Shown here: positions 26,350-34,875 of the stretch, one piece after another
Numbering within the stretch: position 1 is the first letter of the stretch
How the letters are laid out: each line of letters begins with the position of its first letter
Assembly (NCBI RefSeq): GCF_014646915.1
Contig: NZ_BMOE01000018.1
Location: 1-56,216 of the forward strand
Direction: 5' to 3'
DNA: 56,216 nt
Origin: Deinococcus aquiradiocola
Lineage (GTDB): Bacteria > Deinococcota > Deinococci > Deinococcales > Deinococcaceae
The notes under the pieces: model-generated
The model's database searches: none
Seen by the model: the letters and a program-made list of their open reading frames with translations, nothing else
Told to the model about the DNA's origin: nothing
Made by a program: the position numbers and the translations under genes

Positions 26350-27279
26350 ATGCCGCTCGAACCTGAACTGCACGCTCACCTGCTGCGTCTCGCGGCGCAG
26401 CCCGGCCCGCCGCCAGGGGACCTGGACGCGTACCGCGCGGCGGCCACCCGCTCGGCCGGAATCCTGCCCAGACGGGACCTGCCGCTCTCGGCGCGGCGGG
26501 ACCTGCACGTCCCCACCCCGGACGGGCCGCTGCCCGCGCGGCTGTACGTGCCCCCGGCGGGCGGCGTGACGGGCCTGCTGCTGTACTTTCACGGGGGCGG
26601 GTGGGTGGCGTCGGACGTGGAGACGCACGACGCGCTGTGCGCGGACCTGGCGAGCGTGTCGGGCGTGCGCGTGCTGAGCGTCGCGTACCGCCTCGCGCCG
26701 GAAACGCCGTTTCCCGGCCCGCTGGACGACTGCTGGCACGCCACGCGCTGGGCCGCCGGACACGCCGCCGAACTGGGGGCCGACGCGGCCCGGCTGGCGG
26801 TGGGCGGCGACAGCGCGGGCGGGAATCTCGCGGCGGGCGTGGCGCTGCGGGCCAGGGACGCGGGCGGCCCGGCCCTGGCCGCGCAGCTCCTGATCTACCC
26901 GGCGACGGACCTGAGCGGCACGGACACTCCCAGCTACCGTGACAACGCGCGCGGGTACGGCCTGACGACGGCCGCCATGCGGACCTTCATCGGGATGTAC
27001 GTCGCGCGGCCGGGGGACGCCCTGCACCCGTACGCGTCGCCGCTGCTCGCCCCGGACCTGTCGGGCCTGCCGCCCACGCTGATCCTGACGGCGGAATTCG
27101 ACCCGCTGCGCGACGACGGCGAGCGGTTCGCGCGGGCGCTGGAGGGCGCGGGCGTGCAGGTCACGCACCGGCCCGGTCCCGGCCTGATCCACACCTTCGC
27201 GCGGCTGGCGGCCCTGTCGCCCGGGTCGGCCGCCGCGGTAGACGACGCGGCCCTCTGGCTGGGCGAGCGCCTCGCCTGA
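26350..27279 (+). CDS. Alpha/beta hydrolase, hormone-sensitive lipase (fold-3) family
   Basis: 309 aa. HGGGWVASD oxyanion loop (~residue 82), catalytic Ser in GGDSAGGNLA (~157), Asp in EFDPLRDDGE and His in GLIHTF complete the HSL-type carboxylesterase triad. Cytosolic, acting on short-chain esters by family. The AGGAG at 26334 precedes the ATG. Followed 1 nt later by the next gene, so it may head a three-gene unit with the molybdoenzyme. Confidence 0.88.
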   Translation: MPLEPELHAHLLRLAAQPGPPPGDLDAYRAAATRSAGILPRRDLPLSARRDLHVPTPDGPLPARLYVPPAGGVTGLLLYFHGGGWVASDVETHDALCADLASVSGVRVLSVAYRLAPETPFPGPLDDCWHATRWAAGHAAELGADAARLAVGGDSAGGNLAAGVALRARDAGGPALAAQLLIYPATDLSGTDTPSYRDNARGYGLTTAAMRTFIGMYVARPGDALHPYASPLLAPDLSGLPPTLILTAEFDPLRDDGERFARALEGAGVQVTHRPGPGLIHTFARLAALSPGSAAAVDDAALWLGERLA

Positions 27280-27280
27280 T

Positions 27281-27838
27281 ATGCGCGTCCAGGTGGGCGG
27301 GTACGCGGTGCAGGTGTGGCGCAGGGAGTTGCCGGGGCATTTCGGTTCCCTGAGCGACCTCGCCGACCTGAGCGAGACCTTCGGCCCCCTGAACGCCCGG
27401 GAAGACGAAGACGGGAGCCTGTTCTGCGTCTCGGTCAGCCCGCAGTTTCAGATCTGGCCTGCCCTGCTCGTGACGCAGCGGTTCTCTCCGGACGTGGGCG
27501 GCTTCGATCCCGGCGTGCTGATCGTGCCGGAGACGGGAGTCGTGCTGGTCGGGGCGGGCGAACGGCTCCTCGCGTACCGGCTGGACGACCCGCCCGTGCG
27601 CCTGTGGGAGGACACCGCCAGCGTGGGCTTCTGGTGGTGGGACCGGCAGGGCGACACCGTCCTGATGGCCGCCGAACTGGAGTTCGCCGCGTGGGACCTG
27701 CACGGCCGCAAACGCTGGAGCATGTTCGTGGAACCGCCGTGGAGTTACTCGGTGCATGATGGAGTCATCCTGCTCGACGTGATGGACCACCTCACCTCAT
27801 TCCCGCTGCCAGGCGGCCCTCAAGGAGTTCAGCCATGA
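27281..27838 (+). CDS. Hypothetical beta-rich protein
   Basis: 185 aa, not recognised. Predicted to be mostly beta strands with Trp-rich turns (VGFWWWDRQGDTV, AAWDLHGRKRW), reminiscent of a single propeller blade pair. There is no signal peptide or membrane segment. It starts 1 nt after the esterase stop and overlaps the molybdopterin enzyme start by ATGA, so the three are probably co-translated. It could be an assembly or partner protein, but nothing in the sequence proves it. Confidence 0.75.
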   Translation: MRVQVGGYAVQVWRRELPGHFGSLSDLADLSETFGPLNAREDEDGSLFCVSVSPQFQIWPALLVTQRFSPDVGGFDPGVLIVPETGVVLVGAGERLLAYRLDDPPVRLWEDTASVGFWWWDRQGDTVLMAAELEFAAWDLHGRKRWSMFVEPPWSYSVHDGVILLDVMDHLTSFPLPGGPQGVQP

Positions 27839-29961
27839 CCGTACCCCCCTCCCCCACCCTGCCCGCCGACGGCGTGTACTACCGCGCCTGCAACCTCTGC
27901 GAGGCCATCTGCGGCCTGCAGTTCACCGTGCAGGACGGCGTGGTGACGGACGTGCGCGGCGACGCGCAGGACCCGCTGTCGCAGGGCCACATCTGTCCGA
28001 AAGGGACGGCCCTGCCGGACCTGCACGCCGACCCGGACCGCCTGAAACGCCCGCTGCGGCGGGACGGGCAGACGTGGGTGGAGATGGAGTGGGACGCCGC
28101 CCTGGACCTCGTGGCGAACGAACTGCGGCGCGTGCGGGACACGCACGGTGCGGACGCGGTCGCCGTGTACCAGGGGAACCCCAGCGTGCACAACAGCGGC
28201 ACGCTGCTCAGCGCGGGCGGGTTCGTGAAGGCGCTCGACACCCGCAACCGCTACTCCGCGACGAGCGTGGACCAGCTGCCGCACCACCGCGCGGCCCTGG
28301 AGATGCTGGGGCACCCGCTGCTCCTGCCGATCCCGGACGTGGACCGCACGCAGTTCCTGCTGATGATGGGCGCGAACCCCGCCGCCAGCAACGGCAGCAT
28401 CATGACGGCGCCCGGCATGCGCCGCCGCCTGAAGGACATCCGGGCGCGCGGCGGGCGCGTGGTCCTGATCGACCCGCGCCGCACCGAGAGTGCCGAACTG
28501 GCCGAGCATCACTTCATCCGGCCCGGCACGGACGCGGCCCTGCTGCTGGCCCTCATCCACGTGATCTTCGAGGAGGGCCTGGACCGCCCCGGACGACTCT
28601 CGGACTTCGTGGACGGCCTGGACGACCTGCGCGGCGCGGCCGCCGGGTTCACGCCGGAACGCGTGAGTGCCCGCACGGGCCTCGCGGCGGACGTGATCCG
28701 GCAGCTCGCGCGGGACTTCGCGCGGAGCGAGTCGGCCGTCGCGTACGGCCGCATCGGGCTGAGCACGCAGGCGTTCGGCGGGCTGTGCCAGTGGCTGCTG
28801 AACGCCCTGAACGTCCTGACCGGCAACTTCGACCGGCAGGGCGGCGCGATGCTGCCCCGCCCCGCCTTCGACCTGCTCATGCGCGCCCGCCGGGGCGAAC
28901 GGCCCCTGGGACGCTTCACGTCCCGCGTGCGCGGCCTGCCGGAATTCGACGGGGAACTGCCGAGCGCGGCACTCGCCGAGGAGATGGACACGCCCGCCAC
29001 GGACGGGGGCGTGCAGGTGCGGGCCTTCGTGAGCATCGCGGGCAACCCGGTGCTGAGCACGCCGGGCGGCGAACGCCTCGACGCGGCCCTGGCGGGCCTG
29101 GAGTTCATGGTGGCCGTCGACCCGTACCTGAACGAGACGACGCGGCACGCGCACGTCATCCTGCCGCCCGCCGTGGGCCTGGAAGTGGAGCACTACGACG
29201 CGATCTTCCATCACTTCGCGGTACGCAACACCGCCCGCCTCAACGCGCCGATCTTCCCGATCGACGAGGGGCAGCGTTTCGACTGGCAGATCTTCGAGGG
29301 CCTGCGGGAACGCCTGACCGGCAAGAAAGGCAGCGACCCCGCGTCCCGGCTCGCGCTGGGCCTGAAGCACGGCCCGTACGCCCTGAGCGTGGACGACCTG
29401 CGCGCCGCGCCGCACGGCCTGGATTTCGGCCCGATGACGCCCTGCCTGCCGGAACGCCTCCTGACGCCGGACGGTCGCCTGCACGTCGCGCCCGCCGAGC
29501 TGCTGGCGGACCTGCCGCGCCTGGAGGCGACGCTGGACGCGCCCGTGCCGGACTTCGTGCTGATCGGACGGCGGCAGCTGCGCAGCAACAACTCCTGGAT
29601 GCACAACACGCCCCGCCTGATGCGCGGCGCGGACCGCTGCACCCTGATGCTGCACCCGGACGACGCCGCGCGCATCGGCGTGACGACCGGCGAGCAGCTG
29701 AGCGTGCACAGCCGCGTGGGCCGCGTGACGGTGCCCGCCGAGGTGACGGACGCCGTCATGCCGGGCGTGGTGAGCCTCCCGCACGGCTTCGGGCACGGGC
29801 GGAACGGCGCGCGCCTGGAGGTGGCGGCGCAGCACCCCGGCGTGAGCTACAACGACCTCGCCGACCCGCTGCTGCTGGACGAACTGACCGGGAATGCCGC
29901 CGTGAGCGGCGTGCCCGTCACCGTGCAGCGCGCCGGGACGGTCGCCCTCAGCGCCGACTGA
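27835..29961 (+). CDS. Molybdopterin-dependent oxidoreductase with [4Fe-4S] site
   Basis: 708 aa of the formate dehydrogenase/nitrate reductase superfamily. The N-terminal [4Fe-4S] ligands CNLCEAICG ... ICPKG are present; LMMGANPAASNGS, RRTES and the C-terminal NNSWMHNTPRL plus ALSLPHGFGH-like MVSLPHGFGHGRN region fit pterin binding. It lacks a Tat signal, so it is cytosolic. The specific substrate is not clear; similar proteins are often annotated as formate dehydrogenase-like. No electron-transfer subunit is adjacent. Confidence 0.88.
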   Translation: MTVPPSPTLPADGVYYRACNLCEAICGLQFTVQDGVVTDVRGDAQDPLSQGHICPKGTALPDLHADPDRLKRPLRRDGQTWVEMEWDAALDLVANELRRVRDTHGADAVAVYQGNPSVHNSGTLLSAGGFVKALDTRNRYSATSVDQLPHHRAALEMLGHPLLLPIPDVDRTQFLLMMGANPAASNGSIMTAPGMRRRLKDIRARGGRVVLIDPRRTESAELAEHHFIRPGTDAALLLALIHVIFEEGLDRPGRLSDFVDGLDDLRGAAAGFTPERVSARTGLAADVIRQLARDFARSESAVAYGRIGLSTQAFGGLCQWLLNALNVLTGNFDRQGGAMLPRPAFDLLMRARRGERPLGRFTSRVRGLPEFDGELPSAALAEEMDTPATDGGVQVRAFVSIAGNPVLSTPGGERLDAALAGLEFMVAVDPYLNETTRHAHVILPPAVGLEVEHYDAIFHHFAVRNTARLNAPIFPIDEGQRFDWQIFEGLRERLTGKKGSDPASRLALGLKHGPYALSVDDLRAAPHGLDFGPMTPCLPERLLTPDGRLHVAPAELLADLPRLEATLDAPVPDFVLIGRRQLRSNNSWMHNTPRLMRGADRCTLMLHPDDAARIGVTTGEQLSVHSRVGRVTVPAEVTDAVMPGVVSLPHGFGHGRNGARLEVAAQHPGVSYNDLADPLLLDELTGNAAVSGVPVTVQRAGTVALSAD

Positions 29962-30035
29962 GGATGCCGGGGATGGCGGCTGTCACCGGGGTCCGGACAG
30001 CCGCCCGCTTCATGTTCAGGCCGCGCCTGCGGGCG

Positions 30036-30041
30036 TAGGCT
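30036..30041 (+). promoter_or_regulatory. -10 box of leaderless promoter, MFS transporter
   Basis: TAGGCT stands 6 nt before the GTG at 30048; no ribosome site fits between. Confidence 0.5.
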
Positions 30042-30047
30042 GACGCG

Positions 30048-31340
30048 GTGACCTTCACGCCTGAACCCGCCACCGCCGCGCCCGCCAGCGCGTCCGCCCT
30101 CGCGTACCCGGAGTTCCGCTGGCTGATCGCGAGCAGCGTCAGCAGCACCCTCGCGAGCCGCGCGCTGGCCGTCGTGATCGGCTACCAGATCTACCAGATC
30201 ACCCGTAACCCGCTCGCGCTCGGCTGGCTGGGACTCGTGGAAGCAGTGCCCGCCCTGGGGCTGGCACTGCTGGGCGGGCACTTCGCGGACCGGCACGACC
30301 GGCGCGCGATCCTGCTCGTGACGCGCAGCGTCCTGATCCTCAGCGCCCTCCTGATGGCCGTCCTGTCGCACGGCGGGACCGTGAACATCGCCGCGCTGTA
30401 CGCGCTGGTGTTCGTGGCGGGCCTCGCGCGCGGCTTCGGCGACCCGGCCGCGAGCGCCTTCGAGACGCAGGTCGTGCCGATGCAGGCCTTCGTGAACGCG
30501 TCCTCGTGGCTGGGCAGCGCGTGGCAGGGCGCGAGCATCGTCGGGCCCGCCCTGGGCGGCTTCGCGTTCGACCTGCTCGGCGTGCGCGGCGCGTACCTGC
30601 TCATCGCGGTCTTTCAGCTCGTGGCGTGGCTGAGCGTGCAGCGCATCGCACCGAAACCCGTCCCGCGCCCCGAAGGGGAACAGGAGCCCGTCGGGCAGAG
30701 CATCCGCGCGGGCGTGCAGTTCGTGACGCGCGACCCGGTCCTGGTGGGCAGCATGGCCCTCGACCTGTTCGCGGTGCTGTTCGGCGGCGCGGTCGCGCTG
30801 CTGCCGGTCTTCGCGAGCGACATCCTGCACGTCGGCGCGCGCGGCCTGGGCTTCCTGATCGCCGCGCCCAGCGTCGGCGCGCTGCTCGTGATGCTGTGGG
30901 CCACGCGCCGCCCGCCCGTGCACCGTGCGGGCCGCACGCTGCTCCTGAACATCGCGGGCTTCGGGGTGAGCATCATCGTGTTCGCACTCTCCCGGAACCT
31001 GTACGTCAGTCTCGCCGCGCTTTTCTTCAGCGGCGTGTTCGACGGAGTCAGCATGGTCATCCGCCGCGCCATCCTGCGCCTGCGCACGCCCGCGCACCTG
31101 CGGGGCCGCGTGGCGAGCGTCAGCCTGCTGTTCATCGGGTCCAGCAACGAGATCGGCGCCTTCGAGAGCGGCCTGGCCGCCGGGTGGCTCGGCACGGTCC
31201 GCAGCGTCTGGCTGGGCGGACTGGTCACGCTGGGCGTCGTGGGCATGGTCGCCGCGAAGGTCCCCGCGCTGCGCCACCTGAACCTCGACGACCCTGAAAT
31301 GACCGTGAAGCCCGAAATGACCGTCCAGACCGAATCCTGA
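30048..31340 (+). CDS. MFS transporter, EntS/enterobactin-exporter-like
   Basis: 430 aa, about 12 hydrophobic segments, with the MFS loop [14 protein letters not shown] between TM2 and TM3 and [14 protein letters not shown] in the centre, a pattern of the MFS_3/EntS group of exporters. The substrate is unknown. GTG start with a leaderless -10. Its stop TGA coincides with the first bases of repeat R3. Confidence 0.87.
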   Translation: MTFTPEPATAAPASASALAYPEFRWLIASSVSSTLASRALAVVIGYQIYQITRNPLALGWLGLVEAVPALGLALLGGHFADRHDRRAILLVTRSVLILSALLMAVLSHGGTVNIAALYALVFVAGLARGFGDPAASAFETQVVPMQAFVNASSWLGSAWQGASIVGPALGGFAFDLLGVRGAYLLIAVFQLVAWLSVQRIAPKPVPRPEGEQEPVGQSIRAGVQFVTRDPVLVGSMALDLFAVLFGGAVALLPVFASDILHVGARGLGFLIAAPSVGALLVMLWATRRPPVHRAGRTLLLNIAGFGVSIIVFALSRNLYVSLAALFFSGVFDGVSMVIRRAILRLRTPAHLRGRVASVSLLFIGSSNEIGAFESGLAAGWLGTVRSVWLGGLVTLGVVGMVAAKVPALRHLNLDDPEMTVKPEMTVQTES

Positions 31341-31663
31341 TACGGTTTTGATCCGATTCCAGGGATGCCGGGAACAGGACCGACATCCCTTCTTGGGCAG
31401 AACAGCGCCCATGAGGACGCTTGCCCGCTTCTTGGGCAGAACGGGAGGAGTGGCGTGGCCAGCCGCGTCCGTTCACGACGATACGCCCTACAGGACGCCT
31501 GCCTGCTTCTTGGGCAAAACAGCGCCCATGACTGGCACAGCTCCGCAGGAGGGGACGCTTGCCCGCTTCCATCTCCTCCAAACCGTACTTTTTGATACTC
31601 GCGGCCGGGCGGCGGCTTCGCGTTCCGCTCGGCTGAGCTTCAAAAGTTCAGCTCAATCTGGTG
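31338..31663. repeat. Dispersed intergenic repeat, copy R3 (long, with internal modules)
   Basis: It spans the whole gap between two convergent stop codons. It begins TGATACGGTTTTGATCCGAT at the MFS stop, holds three imperfect copies of a ~40-bp module (CTTCTTGGGCAGAACAGCGC ... GAGGACGCTTGCCCG), then the GCGGCCGGGCGGCGGCTTCG block and a GCTGAGCTT...AAGTTCAGC hairpin. No gene is supported within it. Confidence 0.8.
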
Positions 31664-32755
31664 CTACATGTCCCAGCTGGCGAGGGTGCGGGTCGGGCCG
31701 TACGTTTCGTCGAAGCCGTACGCGTCCACGTGGACCCGGCCGCTTTTCATGACCTGCACGGTCACCCAGGCGTACATGCGGTCCTGGGGGTTCGTGCTGT
31801 CGCCGGGTTTCGCTTCGAAGGGGCTGCCGCCGGACCCGACGATGACCTGCCAGGCCTTGCCGCCCTGCGCGCGGGTGGGCTGCTCGGCGTGGTAGATGTG
31901 TTCGTGGCCGCTGAAGTACGTGGCGCCGTACTGTTCGACGGTGTTCCAGAAGGCCCGCTGGTTGTCGGGGTCGGTGTCGAAGCCGCCGGGCGTGACCTTG
32001 TCGTTGTACTTGTAGGTGTAGGCGGGTTTGTGGCCGAACACGAAGAAGTGCGCTGCGCCGCGCGTCTTCGCGGCGGCGAGGTCGCGGGCGAGCCAGTCGG
32101 CGGGCGCGTGGCTGTCCCAGCCGACGGCGTCGGTGTTGATGACCGCGAAGTGCGAGTTGCCCGCGTCGAAGCTGTACGTGAGTTGCTTCTGGTCGGTGCT
32201 GACCTTGTCGTTGCCGGGCGTGGCGGTGTTGGCGGGGTCGAAGGCGGCGTCGTCGAGGCCCGTGATGGCCTTGAAGCGCGGTGCGTCGAGGATCAGGTCG
32301 CCCATGTTGGCGCGCCAGGCGTCCTCGTTGCCGGGACGGGCGAGCTTGAAGCCCTTCCCGGCGGCGTCGGTGCCTTTCTCCTGCACTTCGTGGTTCCCGG
32401 CGACCGGGACGACGTACGTGCCGCGCTCCATCAGGGTGGCGGCCATGCCGCGCCAGTACGCGTACTGCCGGTCGAGGACGGTGCGGTCGGTGGTGTAGCC
32501 CATGATCATGTCGCCGTTGAAGAACAGGGCCCGGGCGCCCTGCGCGTTCGCTTCGTTCATGATGCGGCTCCACGCGCGGGTGTTCTGCAGCCAGAGTTTG
32601 TCCTGCGCGCCGAGGTTGGGGGTGGTGGGGTCCTCGCGGCTGTCGCCGACGGTGCTGAACGTGAAGAGCACGTCCGGGTTGCGTCCGCCCTGCATGGCGG
32701 GCGCGCAGGCGGAGAGCAGGAGGGCCGACACGGTCAGCAGGGCAGGGAGTTTCAT
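31664..32755 (-). CDS. Lipoprotein metallophosphoesterase (purple acid phosphatase-like)
   Basis: 363 aa with a lipoprotein signal (MKLPALLTVSALLLSAC, lipobox LSAC, Cys at 17). Metal-site motifs of calcineurin-like phosphatases follow in order: STVGDSRED, FFNGDMIMGY, VAGNHEVQEKG, FGHKPAYTYK and SGHEHIYHAE. It should be anchored outside the cytoplasm and release phosphate from esters. It stands alone between repeat R3 and the fatty-acid genes. Confidence 0.9.
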   Translation of the reverse strand: MKLPALLTVSALLLSACAPAMQGGRNPDVLFTFSTVGDSREDPTTPNLGAQDKLWLQNTRAWSRIMNEANAQGARALFFNGDMIMGYTTDRTVLDRQYAYWRGMAATLMERGTYVVPVAGNHEVQEKGTDAAGKGFKLARPGNEDAWRANMGDLILDAPRFKAITGLDDAAFDPANTATPGNDKVSTDQKQLTYSFDAGNSHFAVINTDAVGWDSHAPADWLARDLAAAKTRGAAHFFVFGHKPAYTYKYNDKVTPGGFDTDPDNQRAFWNTVEQYGATYFSGHEHIYHAEQPTRAQGGKAWQVIVGSGGSPFEAKPGDSTNPQDRMYAWVTVQVMKSGRVHVDAYGFDETYGPTRTLASWDM

Positions 32756-32815
32756 ATGGGCTTCATGCTGCGGCGCGCGTGTGATGCCGGTGTCATCGCG
32801 GTCCGGAACGGCAGC

Positions 32816-32841
32816 GCCCCCGCCTCTGGAGGGGCGGGGGC
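32816..32841 (-). terminator. Hairpin after acyl-CoA dehydrogenase
   Basis: A 9-bp stem (GCCCCCGCC 32816-32824 with GGCGGGGGC 32833-32841) lies about 40 bp past the stop of the minus-strand acyl-CoA dehydrogenase. No long U-tract. Confidence 0.5.
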
Positions 32842-32879
32842 TTGCGGGGTGCGTTTCGGGGGTGTGGGCGGGGCGGCGT

Positions 32880-34706
32880 TCAGGCCGTGACGAGGGCCTT
32901 CTCGAAGCCGAACATGGCGAGGTCGTCGACTTCCATGGGTTCGTTGCCGGCCTTGATGGTGGCGGCGAGCGCCTTGGTTTCGGGGAAGAGCTTGGCGTAG
33001 TAGAACTTCGCGGTCTGGAGTTTGGCCTTGTGGAAGCCGTCCTTGTCGTTTCCGAGCGCGATCTGTTCGAGGGCGGCCTTGCTCATCAGCGCGAAGAGGT
33101 ACGCGTACGTGACGTGCCCGATGTAGCGCAGGTAGTCGACGGCGGCGGCGTTCGCTTCGTCGCTGTTCTGCATGGCCTTCTGGCCGATGACCATGGTGAG
33201 CGTCCCGGCCTGCTGAGCGGCCTTGCCGAGCACGTCGAGCATCGGGGCGAGTTCCTCGCTGCCTTCGTTCTCTTCGACGAAGGCGGTGAGCATCCCGGCG
33301 AGCTTCTGGAGTTTCTTGCCGCCGTCGCCGAGGACCTTGCGGCCCAGCAGGTCGAGCGCCTGGATGCCGTTGGTGCCTTCGTAGATCTGGCCGATGCGGG
33401 CGTCGCGCACGAACTGCTCCATGCCCCATTCCTTGATGTAGCCGTGCCCGCCGAAGACCTGCTGGGCGAGGACGGTGCCCTGGAAGCCGTTGTCGGTCAT
33501 GAAGGCCTTGGCGACGGGCGTGAGGAGCGCGACGATGTCGGCGGCGTCCTCGCGCTTGGCGGCGTCGGGGTGGTGGTGTTCGATGTCGATGTTCAGGGAC
33601 AGCCAGTACGTGAGGGCGCGGGCGCCTTCGTTGTAGGCCTTGACGGTCAGGAGCATGCGGCGCACGTCGGGGTAGCCGATGATGGGGTCGGCGGGCTCGG
33701 CGGGCGTGATGCGGGGCTCGTGACGCATCTGGATGCGGTCCTTGGCGTACGCGAGGGCGTTCTGGTACGCGGCTTCGCCGAGGCCGAGGCCCTGCATGCC
33801 GGTGCCGAGGCGGGCGCCGTTCATCATGACGAACATGGCCTGCATGCCCTTGTTCGGCTGGCCGACGAGGATGCCGCGCGCCCCGTCGAAGTTGAGGACG
33901 GCGGTGGCGTTGGCCTTGATGCCCATCTTGTGTTCCAGGCTGGCGCACACGACGGGGTTGCGTTCGCCGAGGCTGCCGTCGTCGTTCACGAGGTACTTGG
34001 GCACGAGGAACAGGCTGATGCCCTTGGTGCCCTGGGGCGCGCCCTCGATGCGGGCGAGGACGAGGTGCACGATGTTGTCGGCGAAGTCGTGCTCACCGGC
34101 GGAGATGAAGATCTTGGTGCCGCTGATGTTGAAGGTGCCGTCGCCGTTGTCGACGGCCTTGGTGCGCAGCAGGCCGAGATCGGTGCCGCAGTGCGGTTCG
34201 GTGAGGCACATGGTGCCGGTCCATTCGCCCGCGAGGAGTTTGGGGAGGTAGACGTTCTTGGTTTCGTCGCTGCCGTAGGCCTTGAGGGCGGTGTACGCGC
34301 CGTGCGACAGGCCGGGGTACATGCTCCAGGCGACGTTCGCGGCGATCATCATTTCGCTGACGGCGTTGCCGACGACGTGAGGGACGCCCTGCCCGCCATA
34401 TTCGGGGTCGCCGTCGAGGGCGGTCCAGCCGGCGGCGGCGAACTGCTTGAAGGCTTCCTTGAAGCCCTTGGGGGTGGTGACGACGCCGTCCTGGACGGTG
34501 CAGCCTTCGGCGTCGCCGCTCATGTTGAGGGGTTGGATGACGTTGCTGGCGAAGCGGGCGGCCTCGTCGAGGATCTGGTCGGCGAGGTCGGCGGTGTGGG
34601 TCTCGTGGCCGACGTAGTACGGCAGTTCGGCGAGGGCCTGCTCGGCCTTGAGGACATCTTTGAGCAGGAAGCGCATGTCGCGCAGCGGGGCCTTGTAGGT
34701 GGGCAT
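32880..34706 (-). CDS. Acyl-CoA dehydrogenase, long form
   Basis: 608 aa starting MPTYKAPLRDMRFLL. This is the larger ACAD type with an extra C-terminal domain: MCLTEPHCGTDLG and KIFISAGEHD in the FAD region, QVFGGHGYIKEWGMEQFVRD and IYEGTNGIQALDLLGRK for the catalytic half. It introduces the alpha-beta double bond in fatty acyl-CoA degradation. The start was set by GAGGAACACC in front of ATG; a longer reading runs into the promoter. Confidence 0.93.
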   Translation of the reverse strand: MPTYKAPLRDMRFLLKDVLKAEQALAELPYYVGHETHTADLADQILDEAARFASNVIQPLNMSGDAEGCTVQDGVVTTPKGFKEAFKQFAAAGWTALDGDPEYGGQGVPHVVGNAVSEMMIAANVAWSMYPGLSHGAYTALKAYGSDETKNVYLPKLLAGEWTGTMCLTEPHCGTDLGLLRTKAVDNGDGTFNISGTKIFISAGEHDFADNIVHLVLARIEGAPQGTKGISLFLVPKYLVNDDGSLGERNPVVCASLEHKMGIKANATAVLNFDGARGILVGQPNKGMQAMFVMMNGARLGTGMQGLGLGEAAYQNALAYAKDRIQMRHEPRITPAEPADPIIGYPDVRRMLLTVKAYNEGARALTYWLSLNIDIEHHHPDAAKREDAADIVALLTPVAKAFMTDNGFQGTVLAQQVFGGHGYIKEWGMEQFVRDARIGQIYEGTNGIQALDLLGRKVLGDGGKKLQKLAGMLTAFVEENEGSEELAPMLDVLGKAAQQAGTLTMVIGQKAMQNSDEANAAAVDYLRYIGHVTYAYLFALMSKAALEQIALGNDKDGFHKAKLQTAKFYYAKLFPETKALAATIKAGNEPMEVDDLAMFGFEKALVTA

Positions 34707-34781
34707 GGGTGTTCCTCCTGGGGAATGAGGGCGGCGGGCCGTGACCGGGTCCGGGCCGGGTGAGCGGCACGGGTGAGGGTT

Positions 34782-34801
34782 GGTTCTTTGAACCGAGTAT
34801 A
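34782..34801 (-). promoter_or_regulatory. Promoter with palindromic operator for acyl-CoA dehydrogenase
   Basis: TATACT (34801-34796, minus strand) is followed by a perfect palindrome GGTTC-AAA-GAACC (34794-34782) at the expected transcription start. A palindrome there is a natural repressor site; TetR-type fatty-acid repressors would be candidates, by inference only. Confidence 0.6.
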
Positions 34802-34875
34802 ACAAATCTGGCGTGAGAGGTGTGGGCATCTGCGGCGCAGGCCACACTCCCCTGCCCCGTTCACCCCGGGCGGGG

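Noticed and set aside
31365..31595. Short frames inside repeat R3 with repeated peptide patterns
   Set aside because: The peptide repeats only mirror the DNA modules; frames are not kept between R1 and R3.
31338..31663. CRISPR-like array
   Set aside because: Module spacing and length are irregular, there are no unique equal-length spacers and no cas genes.
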